DNA of 64,000 nt from Prevotella sp. (GCA_031285625.1 JAITVV010000036.1:22079-86078); one strand, 5' to 3'; counted from the stretch's first letter, positions 9,250-17,998 are shown. Made by a program: numbers and translations. Notes: generated by a model not told the origin, from the letters alone.

Positions 9250-10362
9250 ATGGAAAAGTATCTCTTATTTACTTTATTTACGCTTGTTTCACTAATAATT
9301 AGTGCACAAGATAACTCGAAATACCTCAAAGGTGCAGTGCCGGAAGTAAATGGTAAAGTGGTTTTCTCAAAATCAATACCAGTAAAAAATTCTATATCTG
9401 ACGAGCAACTTTATTCTTTGATGGCTAAGTGGGCCAAAGATAGATATACAGAAAAAGGTGACTTGAAAAATAGGGTTTTATTAAGTGACCCTGACACCAA
9501 GAGTATAGCTTGTGGGGGAGAGGAATATCTCGAATTTAAGAGGAGCGCCCTGGTACTGGATAGAGCCAAAATGATTTATCAGCTGATTCTTGAAATAAAG
9601 AGTGGGGCATGTGATGTAACTATGAGGGGAATAAGATATGATTATTCTGATAGTAAAAAAATGTTGCCAGCCGAAGAAATGATTACAGATGAATATGCGC
9701 TGAATAAAAAAGGAGATAAGCTTAACCGCTATTATGACAAATTCAGAGAACATACAATCGATAGTGTATATAGTATTTTCAAATCGATAGATGTATACCT
9801 GAATGGTATAAACACGACAGGAGCAGCTACAGTGCAGTCGTTACCGGCAAAACAGCAACAGGAAGAAACAACTACATATGCTATGGAACCTGAAAGTGTT
9901 CCAGAAATTGCTGTAGCAAATTCAATGTCTGGTTTCAAAAAAGTGACAGCTGATAAAATACCGGCCAGCATACTGAATAAAGATGCCCTGATAGTGACAG
10001 GAACCATTGAGAAACCAGTTGCCTTTACTGCATCATGGGGTGGTACAACAACACTCCTTGATAAGCTGATGGGATTGACAACTGCTCAACAATCAGGCCA
10101 AACTATTGCCAATAGTCAGACATATACAATCTCTTTCTATACAGAAATGTATAGTGATGCTATCAAGGAATTGGCTGCAGCCAAAGGTGATGTAAAAGAG
10201 ATGATGAAAAAAGCAGGACTTACTCCTGTCGCTACTCCATCGGGTGCTCCCGTATTGGGTGAGGCATGGATGATAATAGAGTGTAGGAAAGCCGGAGAAA
10301 TGCCGTTATCGGGTGCGACGATAACCGATTTGGGTGAAATTCTTAATGTTTGGGCGAAATAA
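9250..10362 (+). CDS. DUF4468 domain exported protein
   Basis: 370-residue protein with a signal peptide (LIISAQDN, about 20). The N-terminal half (about 35-140) matches the DUF4468 TBP-like fold: GKVVFSKSIPVKN, then a strand-helix pattern ending in MRGIRYDY. The middle is Gln/Glu-rich and the C-terminal 140 residues form a separate domain starting near KVTADKIPASI. Function unknown; typical of Bacteroidota envelope proteins. Its leader carries the palindromic element shared with nuoB and der. Confidence 0.75.
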   Translation: MEKYLLFTLFTLVSLIISAQDNSKYLKGAVPEVNGKVVFSKSIPVKNSISDEQLYSLMAKWAKDRYTEKGDLKNRVLLSDPDTKSIACGGEEYLEFKRSALVLDRAKMIYQLILEIKSGACDVTMRGIRYDYSDSKKMLPAEEMITDEYALNKKGDKLNRYYDKFREHTIDSVYSIFKSIDVYLNGINTTGAATVQSLPAKQQQEETTTYAMEPESVPEIAVANSMSGFKKVTADKIPASILNKDALIVTGTIEKPVAFTASWGGTTTLLDKLMGLTTAQQSGQTIANSQTYTISFYTEMYSDAIKELAAAKGDVKEMMKKAGLTPVATPSGAPVLGEAWMIIECRKAGEMPLSGATITDLGEILNVWAK

Positions 10363-10381
10363 AATTAAAAAGTTATTGAAT

Positions 10382-11146
10382 ATGACGAAAAGAATAGCTT
10401 TAATTACCGGAGCAACTTCTGGCTTGGGGAGGGCAATTGCTCTTCGGCTGGCAAAAGACGGATACAATCTTATTATTACAGGCCGTCGCAAAGACCGTTT
10501 GGAAGAACTGGATAAAGAGATTGGGATAAAATATAATTCGACAGTAATTTCATTGTGTCTTGATGTAAGGAACTATGAAGAAGTTGAAAAAGCAATCAAC
10601 AGCCTTTCCGAAGACTGGAAAAAAATAGATATTCTCGTTAATAATGCAGGCCTGGCTGTAGGTCTCGATCCTATCCATCAGGGAGTGGTAGACGATTGGG
10701 AACGTATGATAGATACTAATGTGAAAGGATTGCTGTATGTGACCCGTGTGGTTTCTCCGGGTATGGTAGACCGTAAATCGGGGCATATTATCAATATAGG
10801 TTCCATTGCAGGTAAAGGAGTATATCCGAACGGAGGTGTATATTGTGCCACCAAACATGCTGTTGACGCATTGAGCCAGGGAATGCGTATGGATTTTTTA
10901 CCTTACAATATAAAGGTGACCCAGATTTGTCCGGGGGCTGTAGAAACGGAGTTTTCTCTGGTTCGCTTCAAGGGAAATCAAGGTCGTGCCGATCAGGTAT
11001 ATGCAGGATATGAAAATCTGGTAGCAGACGATATCGCCGAAGCTGTATATTATGCTGTGTCACAGCCTGCACACGTAGATATTCAGGATATGCTGATAAT
11101 GCCTACAGCACAAGCTACAGGTAATATGTTTCATAAAGAAGAATAG
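10382..11146 (+). CDS. SDR family NAD(P)-dependent oxidoreductase (YdfG-like)
   Basis: Cytoplasmic classical short-chain dehydrogenase, 254 residues. The nucleotide-binding TGATSGLGRA is near 9-18, NNAG near 90, the catalytic Ser near 141 (NIGSIAG), and YCATK supplies the Tyr and Lys near 153 and 157. Overall it resembles YdfG, the NADP-dependent 3-hydroxy acid dehydrogenase (serine/allo-threonine), but substrate is not readable from sequence. The start is the ATG at 10382; an in-frame extension back to 10334 would run into the previous gene. Confidence 0.9.
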   Translation: MTKRIALITGATSGLGRAIALRLAKDGYNLIITGRRKDRLEELDKEIGIKYNSTVISLCLDVRNYEEVEKAINSLSEDWKKIDILVNNAGLAVGLDPIHQGVVDDWERMIDTNVKGLLYVTRVVSPGMVDRKSGHIINIGSIAGKGVYPNGGVYCATKHAVDALSQGMRMDFLPYNIKVTQICPGAVETEFSLVRFKGNQGRADQVYAGYENLVADDIAEAVYYAVSQPAHVDIQDMLIMPTAQATGNMFHKEE

Positions 11147-11183
11147 TTTTTATTGATTAGTTGGTCAGTTGTGATAAAATAAA

Positions 11184-12224
11184 ATGAGATTATTGCTAGT
11201 TCTAATTTTCTGTTTTGTAAGAGTACATTTTATATTCAGTCAAGAATATAGAGTATCAGATAATTTAAAGCTTGTAAAATTAACGGAAAATACTTTTTTG
11301 CATACGGGTCAAAGTAATAATGGCATTGTTTTTTCTAAAAAAGACGAAGCTATTATTGTATCTACTCCCGAATCGGAAGAAGAAACTCAAAATCTGATCG
11401 ATTACGTAAATAAGGAACTTAAACTTAAAATAATAGGATACATTATAGATAGGTGGCATCCTGATGCTATGGGTGGTCTGAAAGCTGTGCATAGTGCAGG
11501 GATAAAAACATATGCGAATGAATTAACGCAGAATATTGCACGAGAAAAGGGCTTACCCGTGCCTCAAGTCGGTTTTAAAACTTTACTAAAGCTTCATGTT
11601 GGAGGTGAAGATATTATTGCGGACTATCTTGAGCCTGCTCATACTGAAGATGGTATTGTCGTGTGGATTCCAAAAGATAGAATCTTATTTGGCGGAAATG
11701 AAGTCAGAAATATGGGTGGATGGTATGGCAATATTGGCGATGCTAATCTCGAAGAATGGTCTGAAACGATCTTCAATGTGAAAGAAAAGTATGGTGATGC
11801 AAAGATTGTAATACCTGGACATGGTCAGTATGGTGGTGCAGACTTACTGGATTATACCCTGAATCTATACAGGAAGAATAAATGGGGAGCGATATTGAAA
11901 AAAGGCAATATAGAGGTAGCACCTGTCTTTAATGATTATGGTGATATTTTCGAAATAGCAAAATCTGATTCTATTGTCGAAAATAAAAGATACCTAAAAG
12001 ATGCCATTGTGTTTGTGAATCATAGCCAGAAGTATTTGAAAATTACATCACCGGAAATAGTTCATGATGTAAATGGAAAAGAAGTATATTCGGATATTGG
12101 AAGACTTCAATTATACAATCATTCGAATGAGTTGATTGATGATTTATATTATAAAAAGCTATGGGTTAATTTAAGGAATGATGAAGTTGAATGGACAATA
12201 ATTATAACAGAAGCCATAAGATAA
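11184..12224 (+). CDS. Metallo-beta-lactamase-fold protein with altered zinc ligands
   Basis: 346-residue exported protein (signal to about 22, FIFSQEY). The first 220 residues follow the subclass B1 metallo-beta-lactamase pattern, but two ligands differ: the HxHxD motif reads R90-W-H92-P-D94, and the usual Cys of the LFGGC motif is Asn172 (ILFGGNEVR). His153 (PAHTEDG) and His213 (PGHGQ) remain. Both zinc sites therefore lose one standard ligand. An extra C-terminal region of about 110 residues, absent from typical B1 enzymes of about 250 residues, ends in a beta-rich segment. It may be a related hydrolase or a non-catalytic relative; carbapenem hydrolysis should not be assumed. Confidence 0.75.
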   Translation: MRLLLVLIFCFVRVHFIFSQEYRVSDNLKLVKLTENTFLHTGQSNNGIVFSKKDEAIIVSTPESEEETQNLIDYVNKELKLKIIGYIIDRWHPDAMGGLKAVHSAGIKTYANELTQNIAREKGLPVPQVGFKTLLKLHVGGEDIIADYLEPAHTEDGIVVWIPKDRILFGGNEVRNMGGWYGNIGDANLEEWSETIFNVKEKYGDAKIVIPGHGQYGGADLLDYTLNLYRKNKWGAILKKGNIEVAPVFNDYGDIFEIAKSDSIVENKRYLKDAIVFVNHSQKYLKITSPEIVHDVNGKEVYSDIGRLQLYNHSNELIDDLYYKKLWVNLRNDEVEWTIIITEAIR

Positions 12225-12312
12225 TGCTTTGTTTTTTATTGATATTTTATCTTATACTATAGTAAAATCATTCTACTTACTGAAAAAGTATATAAGTTAA
12301 ACAAAAATACTT

Positions 12313-12327
12313 GTTACTTTTGTCACC
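12313..12327 (+). promoter_or_regulatory. trmD promoter: -7 box within a shared 15-nt block
   Basis: TACTTTTG (12315-12322) fits the TAnnTTTG -7 consensus 28 nt before the trmD ATG. The surrounding TGTTACTTTTGTCAC-like block (here TTGTTACTTTTGTCACC) recurs at 14990 and 60426. Confidence 0.6.
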
Positions 12328-12350
12328 TTCTTAGTTCTAACTTATAAATT

Positions 12351-13034
12351 ATGCGTATAGATATCATAACCGTTTTGCCGGAAATGTTTACCGGTCTTGT
12401 TGATTGCTCTATTCTTAAAAGAGCACAAAATAAGAACTTAGTAGAGATTGTATTGCATAATTTGCGGGATTATACAACAAACAAACATCGTAATGTCGAT
12501 GACTATCCATTTGGCGGAGAAGCCGGAATGGTATTACAGATAGAACCGATTGACAATGCTATTTCATCGTTGAAGCTTCAACGTGAGTATGATGAGATAA
12601 TTTATACTTCACCCGATGGAGAGGTATTCAATCAGGGAATAGCAAATCAGATGTCCTCCTATCAGAATATCATTATACTTTGTGGGCATTATAAGGGAAT
12701 TGATTATCGTATAAGGGAGCACCTTATCACACGTGAAATTTCCATTGGCGACTATGTGCTTACGGGAGGAGAATTAGCCGCAGCAGTAATGACAGATGCT
12801 ATAGTACGTCTCATTCCCGGTGCTATAGGTGATGAGCAGTCTGCGTTATCTGATTCTTTTCAGGATAATTTGCTTGCTCCACCTGTTTATACACGTCCGG
12901 CAGAATATAAGGGCTGGCGTGTACCCGATATATTATTATCTGGGCATCAGGCCAAGATTGATGACTGGAAATTGCAGCAATCCATGGAACGCACAGAACG
13001 TTTGCGCCCCGATCTGTTAGATAAGAAAGATTAG
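12351..13034 (+). CDS. trmD: tRNA (guanine37-N1)-methyltransferase
   Basis: Methylates G37 next to the anticodon of several tRNAs, preventing frameshifting; cytoplasmic SPOUT-class knotted enzyme. The 227 residues open with [13 protein letters not shown]. Family motifs are present: [12 protein letters not shown] near 58, the SAM-binding knot region [13 protein letters not shown], and [14 protein letters not shown] near 130. The length is normal. Its stop overlaps by 4 bp the stop of the convergent gene on the other strand. It has its own promoter. Confidence 0.96.
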   Translation: MRIDIITVLPEMFTGLVDCSILKRAQNKNLVEIVLHNLRDYTTNKHRNVDDYPFGGEAGMVLQIEPIDNAISSLKLQREYDEIIYTSPDGEVFNQGIANQMSSYQNIIILCGHYKGIDYRIREHLITREISIGDYVLTGGELAAAVMTDAIVRLIPGAIGDEQSALSDSFQDNLLAPPVYTRPAEYKGWRVPDILLSGHQAKIDDWKLQQSMERTERLRPDLLDKKD

Positions 13035-13849
13035 AAGATAACTCTTACCGAAGCACGTTCTGTTCCGGGTATCCATTTAGGTCCCGATTGTATCAGGCGG
13101 ATGGCTTCGTTGTCAGAAGTTCCACAAAGACTGTAAACTACTTCAAACAAGTATGGTTGCCCTTTTTCATCTACAGAGAATTCTACAGCTACCTTCCCCT
13201 TCCGGTCTTTACATGAATCATCAGTTGGACGGCGAAGAGAATTCTTTAAGTAAAGATTGTACTTTTCGTATCCACCTACCGGCTCAGGTTTCCCTTTTTT
13301 TATAGCATATGATACATTTGCTTCATCATTGAAGTTTTCAGGAGCATATACTTCCATAATTTCATCCGGTTTGTCTGATAACACATCCAGATCTTCTTCA
13401 ATAAATGTATCTGCCTTAGTATCTACTCTAAATTTACTAATATTTGGTTTGTATGTTTTAGCTACTTCTGTATTATGCTTGGCTATTACTACGATGTTCT
13501 CCACATAATATTCTTCGGGAACATAAACGTTTACAATCGAATTAGCACCCATATCCTGGGCTCGGAGATCGTTTGAATTGTGATATCCAACTACCAGATA
13601 CCCGGTTATAGCCAGTACCACAACAGCACAGGCAGCGATACTCTGCCATATAGGTTGATGTTTTTTGATCGTTTTTGATTTGGCATTTAGTCGTTTCTGT
13701 ATTTCACTTATACGTTCTATATGATTATCGTCTATACTGTCGAAACCTTCAATAGCCTCATACATAAACGGATCTTTCATCGAATCTTTTTCTATCCGAT
13801 GAGCATCAGAGCCTTTACGTTGTCCTTTTATGTAATCTAGAAAATTCAT
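13031..13849 (-). CDS. Single-span membrane protein with TonB-like C-terminal domain (putative anti-sigma factor)
   Basis: 272-residue protein: a charged cytoplasmic N-terminus of about 70 residues, one transmembrane segment ([18 protein letters not shown]), a periplasmic linker, and a C-terminal domain resembling TonB_C ([21 protein letters not shown] then a final beta strand ERASVRVIF). The start is the ATG at 13849, which overlaps the sigma factor's TGA as ATGA, so translation is coupled. That coupling and the topology suggest an anti-sigma or signal-relay role for the adjacent sigma factor. This is inference: no zinc-binding HxxxCxxC anti-sigma motif is seen. Confidence 0.6.
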   Translation of the reverse strand: MNFLDYIKGQRKGSDAHRIEKDSMKDPFMYEAIEGFDSIDDNHIERISEIQKRLNAKSKTIKKHQPIWQSIAACAVVVLAITGYLVVGYHNSNDLRAQDMGANSIVNVYVPEEYYVENIVVIAKHNTEVAKTYKPNISKFRVDTKADTFIEEDLDVLSDKPDEIMEVYAPENFNDEANVSYAIKKGKPEPVGGYEKYNLYLKNSLRRPTDDSCKDRKGKVAVEFSVDEKGQPYLFEVVYSLCGTSDNEAIRLIQSGPKWIPGTERASVRVIF

Positions 13850-14421
13850 TCCTTTAGGTTTTTTTCGATACAAATTTTTAAATTTCGTTTTCCGTTTTGT
13901 ATATAACTTTTTACACTCTTTAGATGAAATCCTGTTTCATCCACAATTTCTGCATACGATTTGTTATCGTAGAAGAATTTTTCCACCGATACACGCTGAG
14001 GTTCCGGAAGGTTTTCCAGACATTTATTCAGTGCGTTTTCTTTTTCTTCATCATTATTCTCACCTAATAGATCCAAAACAGTGTCAGATTCCATAAGTTG
14101 AGAGTCAAAATTTACAATAATTTCTCTTTTATTTTCTTTTAAAATGTGAAAACAATGATTTTTAACTACACTGTACAGCCAATTCTTGAAAATCTTAATT
14201 TCATAGCCGTGTATTTTCTGAGAAAGATTTTCAAATATATCAATTACAGCATCTTGCGATTCTTCAGGGTTTTGCAGATATTTGAGGCATAACCCATATA
14301 TCAGGGGCATATACCGTTCGTAAAGCTGTTGGAAATGCTCAGCTTCACCTGTCTCTTTATACAATGACAAAAGCTCTTCGTCACTATACTCCTTCTTCTT
14401 ATTTAAACTAAAAAAACGCAA
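13846..14421 (-). CDS. RNA polymerase sigma-70 factor, ECF type
   Basis: Alternative sigma factor. The region 2-like part has LYERYMPLIYGLCLKYLQNPEESQDAVIDIFE and FKNWLYSVVKNHCFHILK. A region 4 helix-turn-helix follows near the C-terminus (PEPQRVSVEKFFYDNKSYAEIVDETG then KSVKSYIQNGKRNLK). No in-frame ATG precedes the conserved region. A TTG at 14469 lies inside the -33 box of a good promoter, so I choose the TTG at 14421, about 12 nt after the predicted transcription start, giving 191 residues. It is coupled by a 4-bp overlap to the TonB_C-like membrane protein. Divergent from the DUF2582 gene. Confidence 0.85.
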   Translation of the reverse strand: MRFFSLNKKKEYSDEELLSLYKETGEAEHFQQLYERYMPLIYGLCLKYLQNPEESQDAVIDIFENLSQKIHGYEIKIFKNWLYSVVKNHCFHILKENKREIIVNFDSQLMESDTVLDLLGENNDEEKENALNKCLENLPEPQRVSVEKFFYDNKSYAEIVDETGFHLKSVKSYIQNGKRNLKICIEKNLKE

Positions 14422-14439
14422 GGTTAGATGAATTTTACA

Positions 14440-14470
14440 CAAATCTACAAGAATTTGATTAAACTCCAAA
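14440..14470 (-). promoter_or_regulatory. Promoter of the sigma factor operon
   Basis: On the minus strand TTTG (14467-14470), a 19-nt spacer and TAGATTTG (14440-14447) match the Bacteroidota -33/-7 consensus. The position rules out a translation start at 14469. Confidence 0.65.
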
Positions 14471-14532
14471 TAAAACCGGAATTTAACCGTTTTGTCATAT
14501 ATCTCTCCATTCGTTAAAAAATGTAATAAAAA

Positions 14533-14564
14533 ATTGTTGGAGTTGGCTATTTTATGTATTTTTG
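14533..14564 (+). promoter_or_regulatory. Promoter of the DUF2582 gene
   Basis: ATTG (14533-14536), a 20-nt spacer and TATTTTTG (14557-14564), with the ATG 46 nt further on. Confidence 0.55.
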
Positions 14565-14610
14565 TAATCGAAATAATAACGAGTTTTTAATTTTTTAATA
14601 AGCACCCATT

Positions 14611-14808
14611 ATGAAAGAAAAAATTGGATCAAACGCAGGTATTATTTGGACTTATCTTGATGCAGATGGTAGTAAATCATTGAAAGAAATCAAGAAAGCA
14701 TGCAAATTAACAGAGAAAGACATGTATGCCGCTCTCGGTTGGTTAGCAAGAGAAGGTAAAATTGCGTTTAATGAATTGAAAGACGATCTACAGGTCGTTT
14801 TGCTGTAA
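14611..14808 (+). CDS. DUF2582 winged helix-turn-helix protein
   Basis: 65-residue cytoplasmic protein of the DUF2582 winged-helix family, common in Bacteroidota. The pattern NAGIIWTYLDADGSKSLKEIKKAC, then TEKDMYAALGWLAREGKIAF (recognition helix), then a beta wing, is clear. It may bind nucleic acid, but the role is unknown. It has its own promoter and terminator, so it is monocistronic. Confidence 0.88.
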   Translation: MKEKIGSNAGIIWTYLDADGSKSLKEIKKACKLTEKDMYAALGWLAREGKIAFNELKDDLQVVLL

Positions 14809-14828
14809 CAAAGCCCAAAATTACAAGA

Positions 14829-14864
14829 GAGAGGTACTTATGTCAGTATAAGTGCCTCTTTTTC
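14829..14864 (+). terminator. Terminator after the DUF2582 gene
   Basis: Stem arms AGAGGTACTTAT and ATAAGTGCCTCT (one wobble pair) followed by a T run. Confidence 0.85.
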
Positions 14865-14989
14865 ATTTTCATTTTCGCCCGGTAAAAATTATCTATGGAA
14901 TTGTCTTATAGTAAGATCTTATGATATCAATAAATGGCAATAAAAAGTTCGGAGAGATTAAAAGGTTACATTTTATGTATTGGAAAGGT

Positions 14990-15006
14990 GTTACTTTTGT
15001 CACCTT
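14990..15006 (+). promoter_or_regulatory. Promoter-like block upstream of the IPT/TIG lipoprotein, distal
   Basis: TACTTTTG (14992-14999) in the shared block TGTTACTTTTGTCACC. Here it is also flanked by a 7-bp inverted repeat, AAAGGTG before and CACCTTT after. The start codon is about 105 nt downstream. Confidence 0.5.
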
Positions 15007-15062
15007 TTGTAGTTGAAAAGTTAAATTCTGGGCAGGGTATTGTGAACGGTGATTTAAATCTA

Positions 15063-15070
15063 TATATTTG
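15063..15070 (+). promoter_or_regulatory. Second -7-like box, proximal to the IPT/TIG lipoprotein
   Basis: TATATTTG followed by C fits the -7 consensus 35 nt before the ATG. With the distal box it may give two transcription starts. Confidence 0.45.
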
Positions 15071-15105
15071 CGGCGTTTAATATTTCTTAACATAATAAAA
15101 ACTAC

Positions 15106-17151
15106 ATGAAACTTGAAAAGATTGGCCTGTTGTTGCTGATAGGCTCTATGTTAACTTTTATCGGATGCGGTGACGATGCGTTCAAAAGCTCTGAAAAACA
15201 GATTACAGAATTTTCTATTGATGGCGTTAATGGTTCTATAGATGAGAATTTTTTGACAATAGATTTGACAATGCCTTCCGGTACAGATATTACAAGCCTG
15301 AAACCATCCGTTAAGGTCTCCAGCAAGGCGACAGTGTCGCCTGCTAGTGGAGCAACTGTTGATTTTACCTCTCCTGTAGCATATGTTGTTACTGCAGAGG
15401 ATGGTTCGAAAGTGGACTATGCAGTGAAGGTTGAGGTCGTTAAAAACACCGAAGCGCAAATACTGACATTTGAACTGGCCGGATTAGATCCGGTAATAAC
15501 AGCCAGCGTAGATGAGGAAAAGAAAGTGATAACAGCTGCGGTACCTTTTGGTACAAATCTGAAAACACTGGTTCCCACTATTACCTTCAAAGGAAAAGAA
15601 ATTAGTCCTGAATCAGGTGGAGCTGTTGATTTTACACATCCTGTGAATTATCGCGTAACAGCAGAAGATGGCAGAATACAAGGATATTATGTCACAATAA
15701 AAGAAACGAGATCATCTGATGCAGAATTGTTGACATTCGAATTTGCCGGACTGGATCCGAAAGTTGTAGCTAAAGTGGACGGATCTACTATAACAGCTGA
15801 GGTTCCATTTGGAACAAATGTAACAAAATTGGTTCCCACTATTACTTATAAAGGGAATAAAGTAGTGCCTGCATCGGGAGTAGCTGCAGACTTTTCCTCA
15901 CCTGTAACATACAAAGTGATTGCACAGGATACAAGAGAAGTTGAGTATGAAGTAGTGGTGAATGTGATAGCCAGCTCAGAAGCCGAACTTACCGAGTTCT
16001 CATTTGATGGTTTAAATCCCCGCTGTGTAGGGGTGTTAAATCCAAATACTAAGATTGTGACGGTGGATGTGCCATTTGGTACAGATGTAACAAAGTTGAA
16101 GCCAACAATTAAATTCAAAGGGCATACTGTTAGCCCGGCATCGGGAGTAGTGCAGGATTTTAGTGTGGCTCAGGTATTTTACAATATTGTAGCACAAGAC
16201 GGGAAAAAATATGGGTTTAGTGTGATGGTAAATGTCAACCCTTTCCAGCCTCAGATAACAAGTGTAAACAGAACTAAGTTTGCAAACGGGGATCAAATAA
16301 CCATACAGGGACATTTTTCGGAGACTGGCAACGAAATCATGTTGAGAAATTCAACAAATGCTCCTGTTTATCCGACCATCACTAAAGAAACAAGTAAGTA
16401 CATTATTGCTACTATTCCAAGTTTGGCAGGAGCAGGTGATTATAATATGACAGTGAGATCTTATGTCGGTACTCCTTCTCAAGGATCAGTGTTGTACGAA
16501 GCCTCAAAAATTACGATTGTAGGTCCAGCATCTCTGACGCCAAAAATTCTTTCAATAACGCCTGCATCGATAATAAAAGGTACGGAAGAGAAAGTGTACT
16601 TCAAGACTCAGAATAAAGTAGATCTGGCCGGGAAACATGCTACGGTACACTATTTGAAAGGCTCTGATGATAAAACTACAAATAGTATGACACGTGATGT
16701 TAACGATTATAATAGTTTCTATATAGAAGTTGGACGTAACTGGGCTTTAGGCACATATACGTTCTATTTGGAGCGTGATGGGTATAAGTCTAACGAGATA
16801 TCATTCGAGTTGAAAGAAAATACATACCCTATTCCTACAATTACATCGGTGAGTACATACGAGCCTGTGGAAGGAGAGACTATTACGATTACAGGAACTA
16901 ATTTCAGTAAAGTATCAAGTTATGATACATATATTAATGTTCGGAAGATCGTAAATTCTATGGGATATAACTACCCTTATAGTAATGTAAAAGCCACAGT
17001 TGTGGACAACAATACAATAACATTCAGCCTGCCATATGTGAAAGCTTCAGGACAAACACCAGGCGAACTGGACGGACATGTTGGTATAGAGGTTGTTGCT
17101 AACGGTCAAATGGCACACCATCATAATGACTTTATGGTGAAGAAAAAGTAA
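15106..17151 (+). CDS. Surface lipoprotein with four tandem Ig-like repeats and IPT/TIG domains
   Basis: 681-residue lipoprotein (signal ending in MLTFIGC, lipid Cys about 21). Residues about 32-385 hold four tandem copies of an 85-90 residue unit with the pattern LTFEFAGLDP, then VPFGTNVTKLVPTI, SPASG, DFSSPVTYKV and a DG or DTRE turn. These resemble the DUF5018-like Ig folds of Bacteroidota glycan-binding lipoproteins. Then come about three IPT/TIG-type domains starting near QPQITSVNRTKF, PKILSITPASII and PIPTITSVSTYEPVEG. No enzyme motif is seen. Cell-surface adhesion or glycan binding is likely, but no SusC/SusD neighbours are present, so the ligand is unknown. Monocistronic, with a terminator after it. 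Confidence 0.8.
   Translation: MKLEKIGLLLLIGSMLTFIGCGDDAFKSSEKQITEFSIDGVNGSIDENFLTIDLTMPSGTDITSLKPSVKVSSKATVSPASGATVDFTSPVAYVVTAEDGSKVDYAVKVEVVKNTEAQILTFELAGLDPVITASVDEEKKVITAAVPFGTNLKTLVPTITFKGKEISPESGGAVDFTHPVNYRVTAEDGRIQGYYVTIKETRSSDAELLTFEFAGLDPKVVAKVDGSTITAEVPFGTNVTKLVPTITYKGNKVVPASGVAADFSSPVTYKVIAQDTREVEYEVVVNVIASSEAELTEFSFDGLNPRCVGVLNPNTKIVTVDVPFGTDVTKLKPTIKFKGHTVSPASGVVQDFSVAQVFYNIVAQDGKKYGFSVMVNVNPFQPQITSVNRTKFANGDQITIQGHFSETGNEIMLRNSTNAPVYPTITKETSKYIIATIPSLAGAGDYNMTVRSYVGTPSQGSVLYEASKITIVGPASLTPKILSITPASIIKGTEEKVYFKTQNKVDLAGKHATVHYLKGSDDKTTNSMTRDVNDYNSFYIEVGRNWALGTYTFYLERDGYKSNEISFELKENTYPIPTITSVSTYEPVEGETITITGTNFSKVSSYDTYINVRKIVNSMGYNYPYSNVKATVVDNNTITFSLPYVKASGQTPGELDGHVGIEVVANGQMAHHHNDFMVKKK
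15200..16235 (+). repeat. Four tandem coding repeats of about 260 bp
   Basis: The four Ig-like units of the surface lipoprotein. Units 2 to 4 are the most alike at protein level (shared PFGTN/D, PTI.FKG/YKG, PASG). Nucleotide identity is only moderate, so this is an old duplication. Confidence 0.7.
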
Positions 17152-17171
17152 GAGAGTATTCTAAATAATTT

Positions 17172-17205
17172 GAAAGGCTTGGATATTATTTTATTCAAGC
17201 CTTTC
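17172..17205 (+). terminator. Terminator after the IPT/TIG lipoprotein
   Basis: Arms AAAGGCTTG and CAAGCCTTT with a 14-nt T-rich loop and a T-rich tail. Confidence 0.75.
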
Positions 17206-17313
17206 TTATCTTACCAGGTCAGATATAGTCTGCTTTTTATGCCATGCTTTAAGTTTCAATAATCATAAATAAGTATAATGATGCCTTTTTAGACAATTAA
17301 GCCTGTCAATAAT

Positions 17314-17344
17314 TTTGTTAATTCGTTGGTATTATTTATTTTTG
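17314..17344 (+). promoter_or_regulatory. Promoter of the ZapB-like/zapA unit
   Basis: TTTG (17314-17317), a 19-nt spacer and TATTTTTG (17337-17344): a close match to the Bacteroidota consensus, 20 nt before the ATG. Confidence 0.7.
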
Positions 17345-17364
17345 TGTAGCATTTTGGCTGTTTT

Positions 17365-17661
17365 ATGACAAAAAATGATGAAAAACTTCTAGCCGAATTC
17401 GAAATACGAATGAGGCAGTTAATGTATCTCTGTGATATACTTAAAGATGAGAATACACAGATGAGGCAACAGCTGGAGCAGAAGGAAGCTACAATAACAG
17501 CTTTATCATCAGAAGTAGAAGAGCTAAAGACCAAATATGACAATTTGAAATTTGTTAAATCATTTTCATCGGAGAATACTGATGAAAGAGAGCAGGCAAG
17601 AAAGCGGTTGTCGAAGTTAGTGCGGGATGTAGATAAATGTATCACCATGCTTAAAGTATAA
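17365..17661 (+). CDS. Small coiled-coil protein, ZapB-like
   Basis: 98-residue cytoplasmic protein, nearly all helical with heptads (RQLMYLCDILKDENTQMRQQLEQKE, then LSSEVEELKTKY). Size, coiled coil and position 12 bp before zapA suggest a ZapB-like partner in Z-ring assembly. That role is inferred from context; the sequence alone only supports a coiled coil. Confidence 0.65.
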   Translation: MTKNDEKLLAEFEIRMRQLMYLCDILKDENTQMRQQLEQKEATITALSSEVEELKTKYDNLKFVKSFSSENTDEREQARKRLSKLVRDVDKCITMLKV

Positions 17662-17673
17662 AGTAGTGTAGTT

Positions 17674-17976
17674 ATGGATGAGCATTTTATTATTAATCTA
17701 CGAGTGGCCGATATGAGATATCCTTTGCGGATAAAACGCGAAGATGAGGAGATGTATCGTAGGGCTGCAGATGAAATAGATTATAAATTAGTACAATATA
17801 AAAATTATTTTACCGGAGATTCTCATCCGTTGCGTAATGATGACTACATGGCTATGACAGCAATACAGGCTGTCTCTGAGAAAGTCGGACATCAGTTGCG
17901 GGCAGAGGAATTTGAATCCAGGATCAGGCAATTAACTGAAGAGCTGGATCATTATTTGAAAGACCAAGTAAAGTAA
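17674..17976 (+). CDS. zapA: Cell division protein ZapA
   Basis: 100-residue FtsZ-associated protein that bundles Z-ring filaments. The N-terminal domain shows the ZapA pattern INLRVADMRYPLRIKREDEEMYRRAADEID, followed by a C-terminal coiled coil (ESRIRQLTEELDHYLKDQ). Length is standard. It follows the coiled-coil gene closely and precedes rny, an arrangement common in Bacteroidota. Confidence 0.88.
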   Translation: MDEHFIINLRVADMRYPLRIKREDEEMYRRAADEIDYKLVQYKNYFTGDSHPLRNDDYMAMTAIQAVSEKVGHQLRAEEFESRIRQLTEELDHYLKDQVK

Positions 17977-17998
17977 AATTGTAATTGAGGAAATATCT

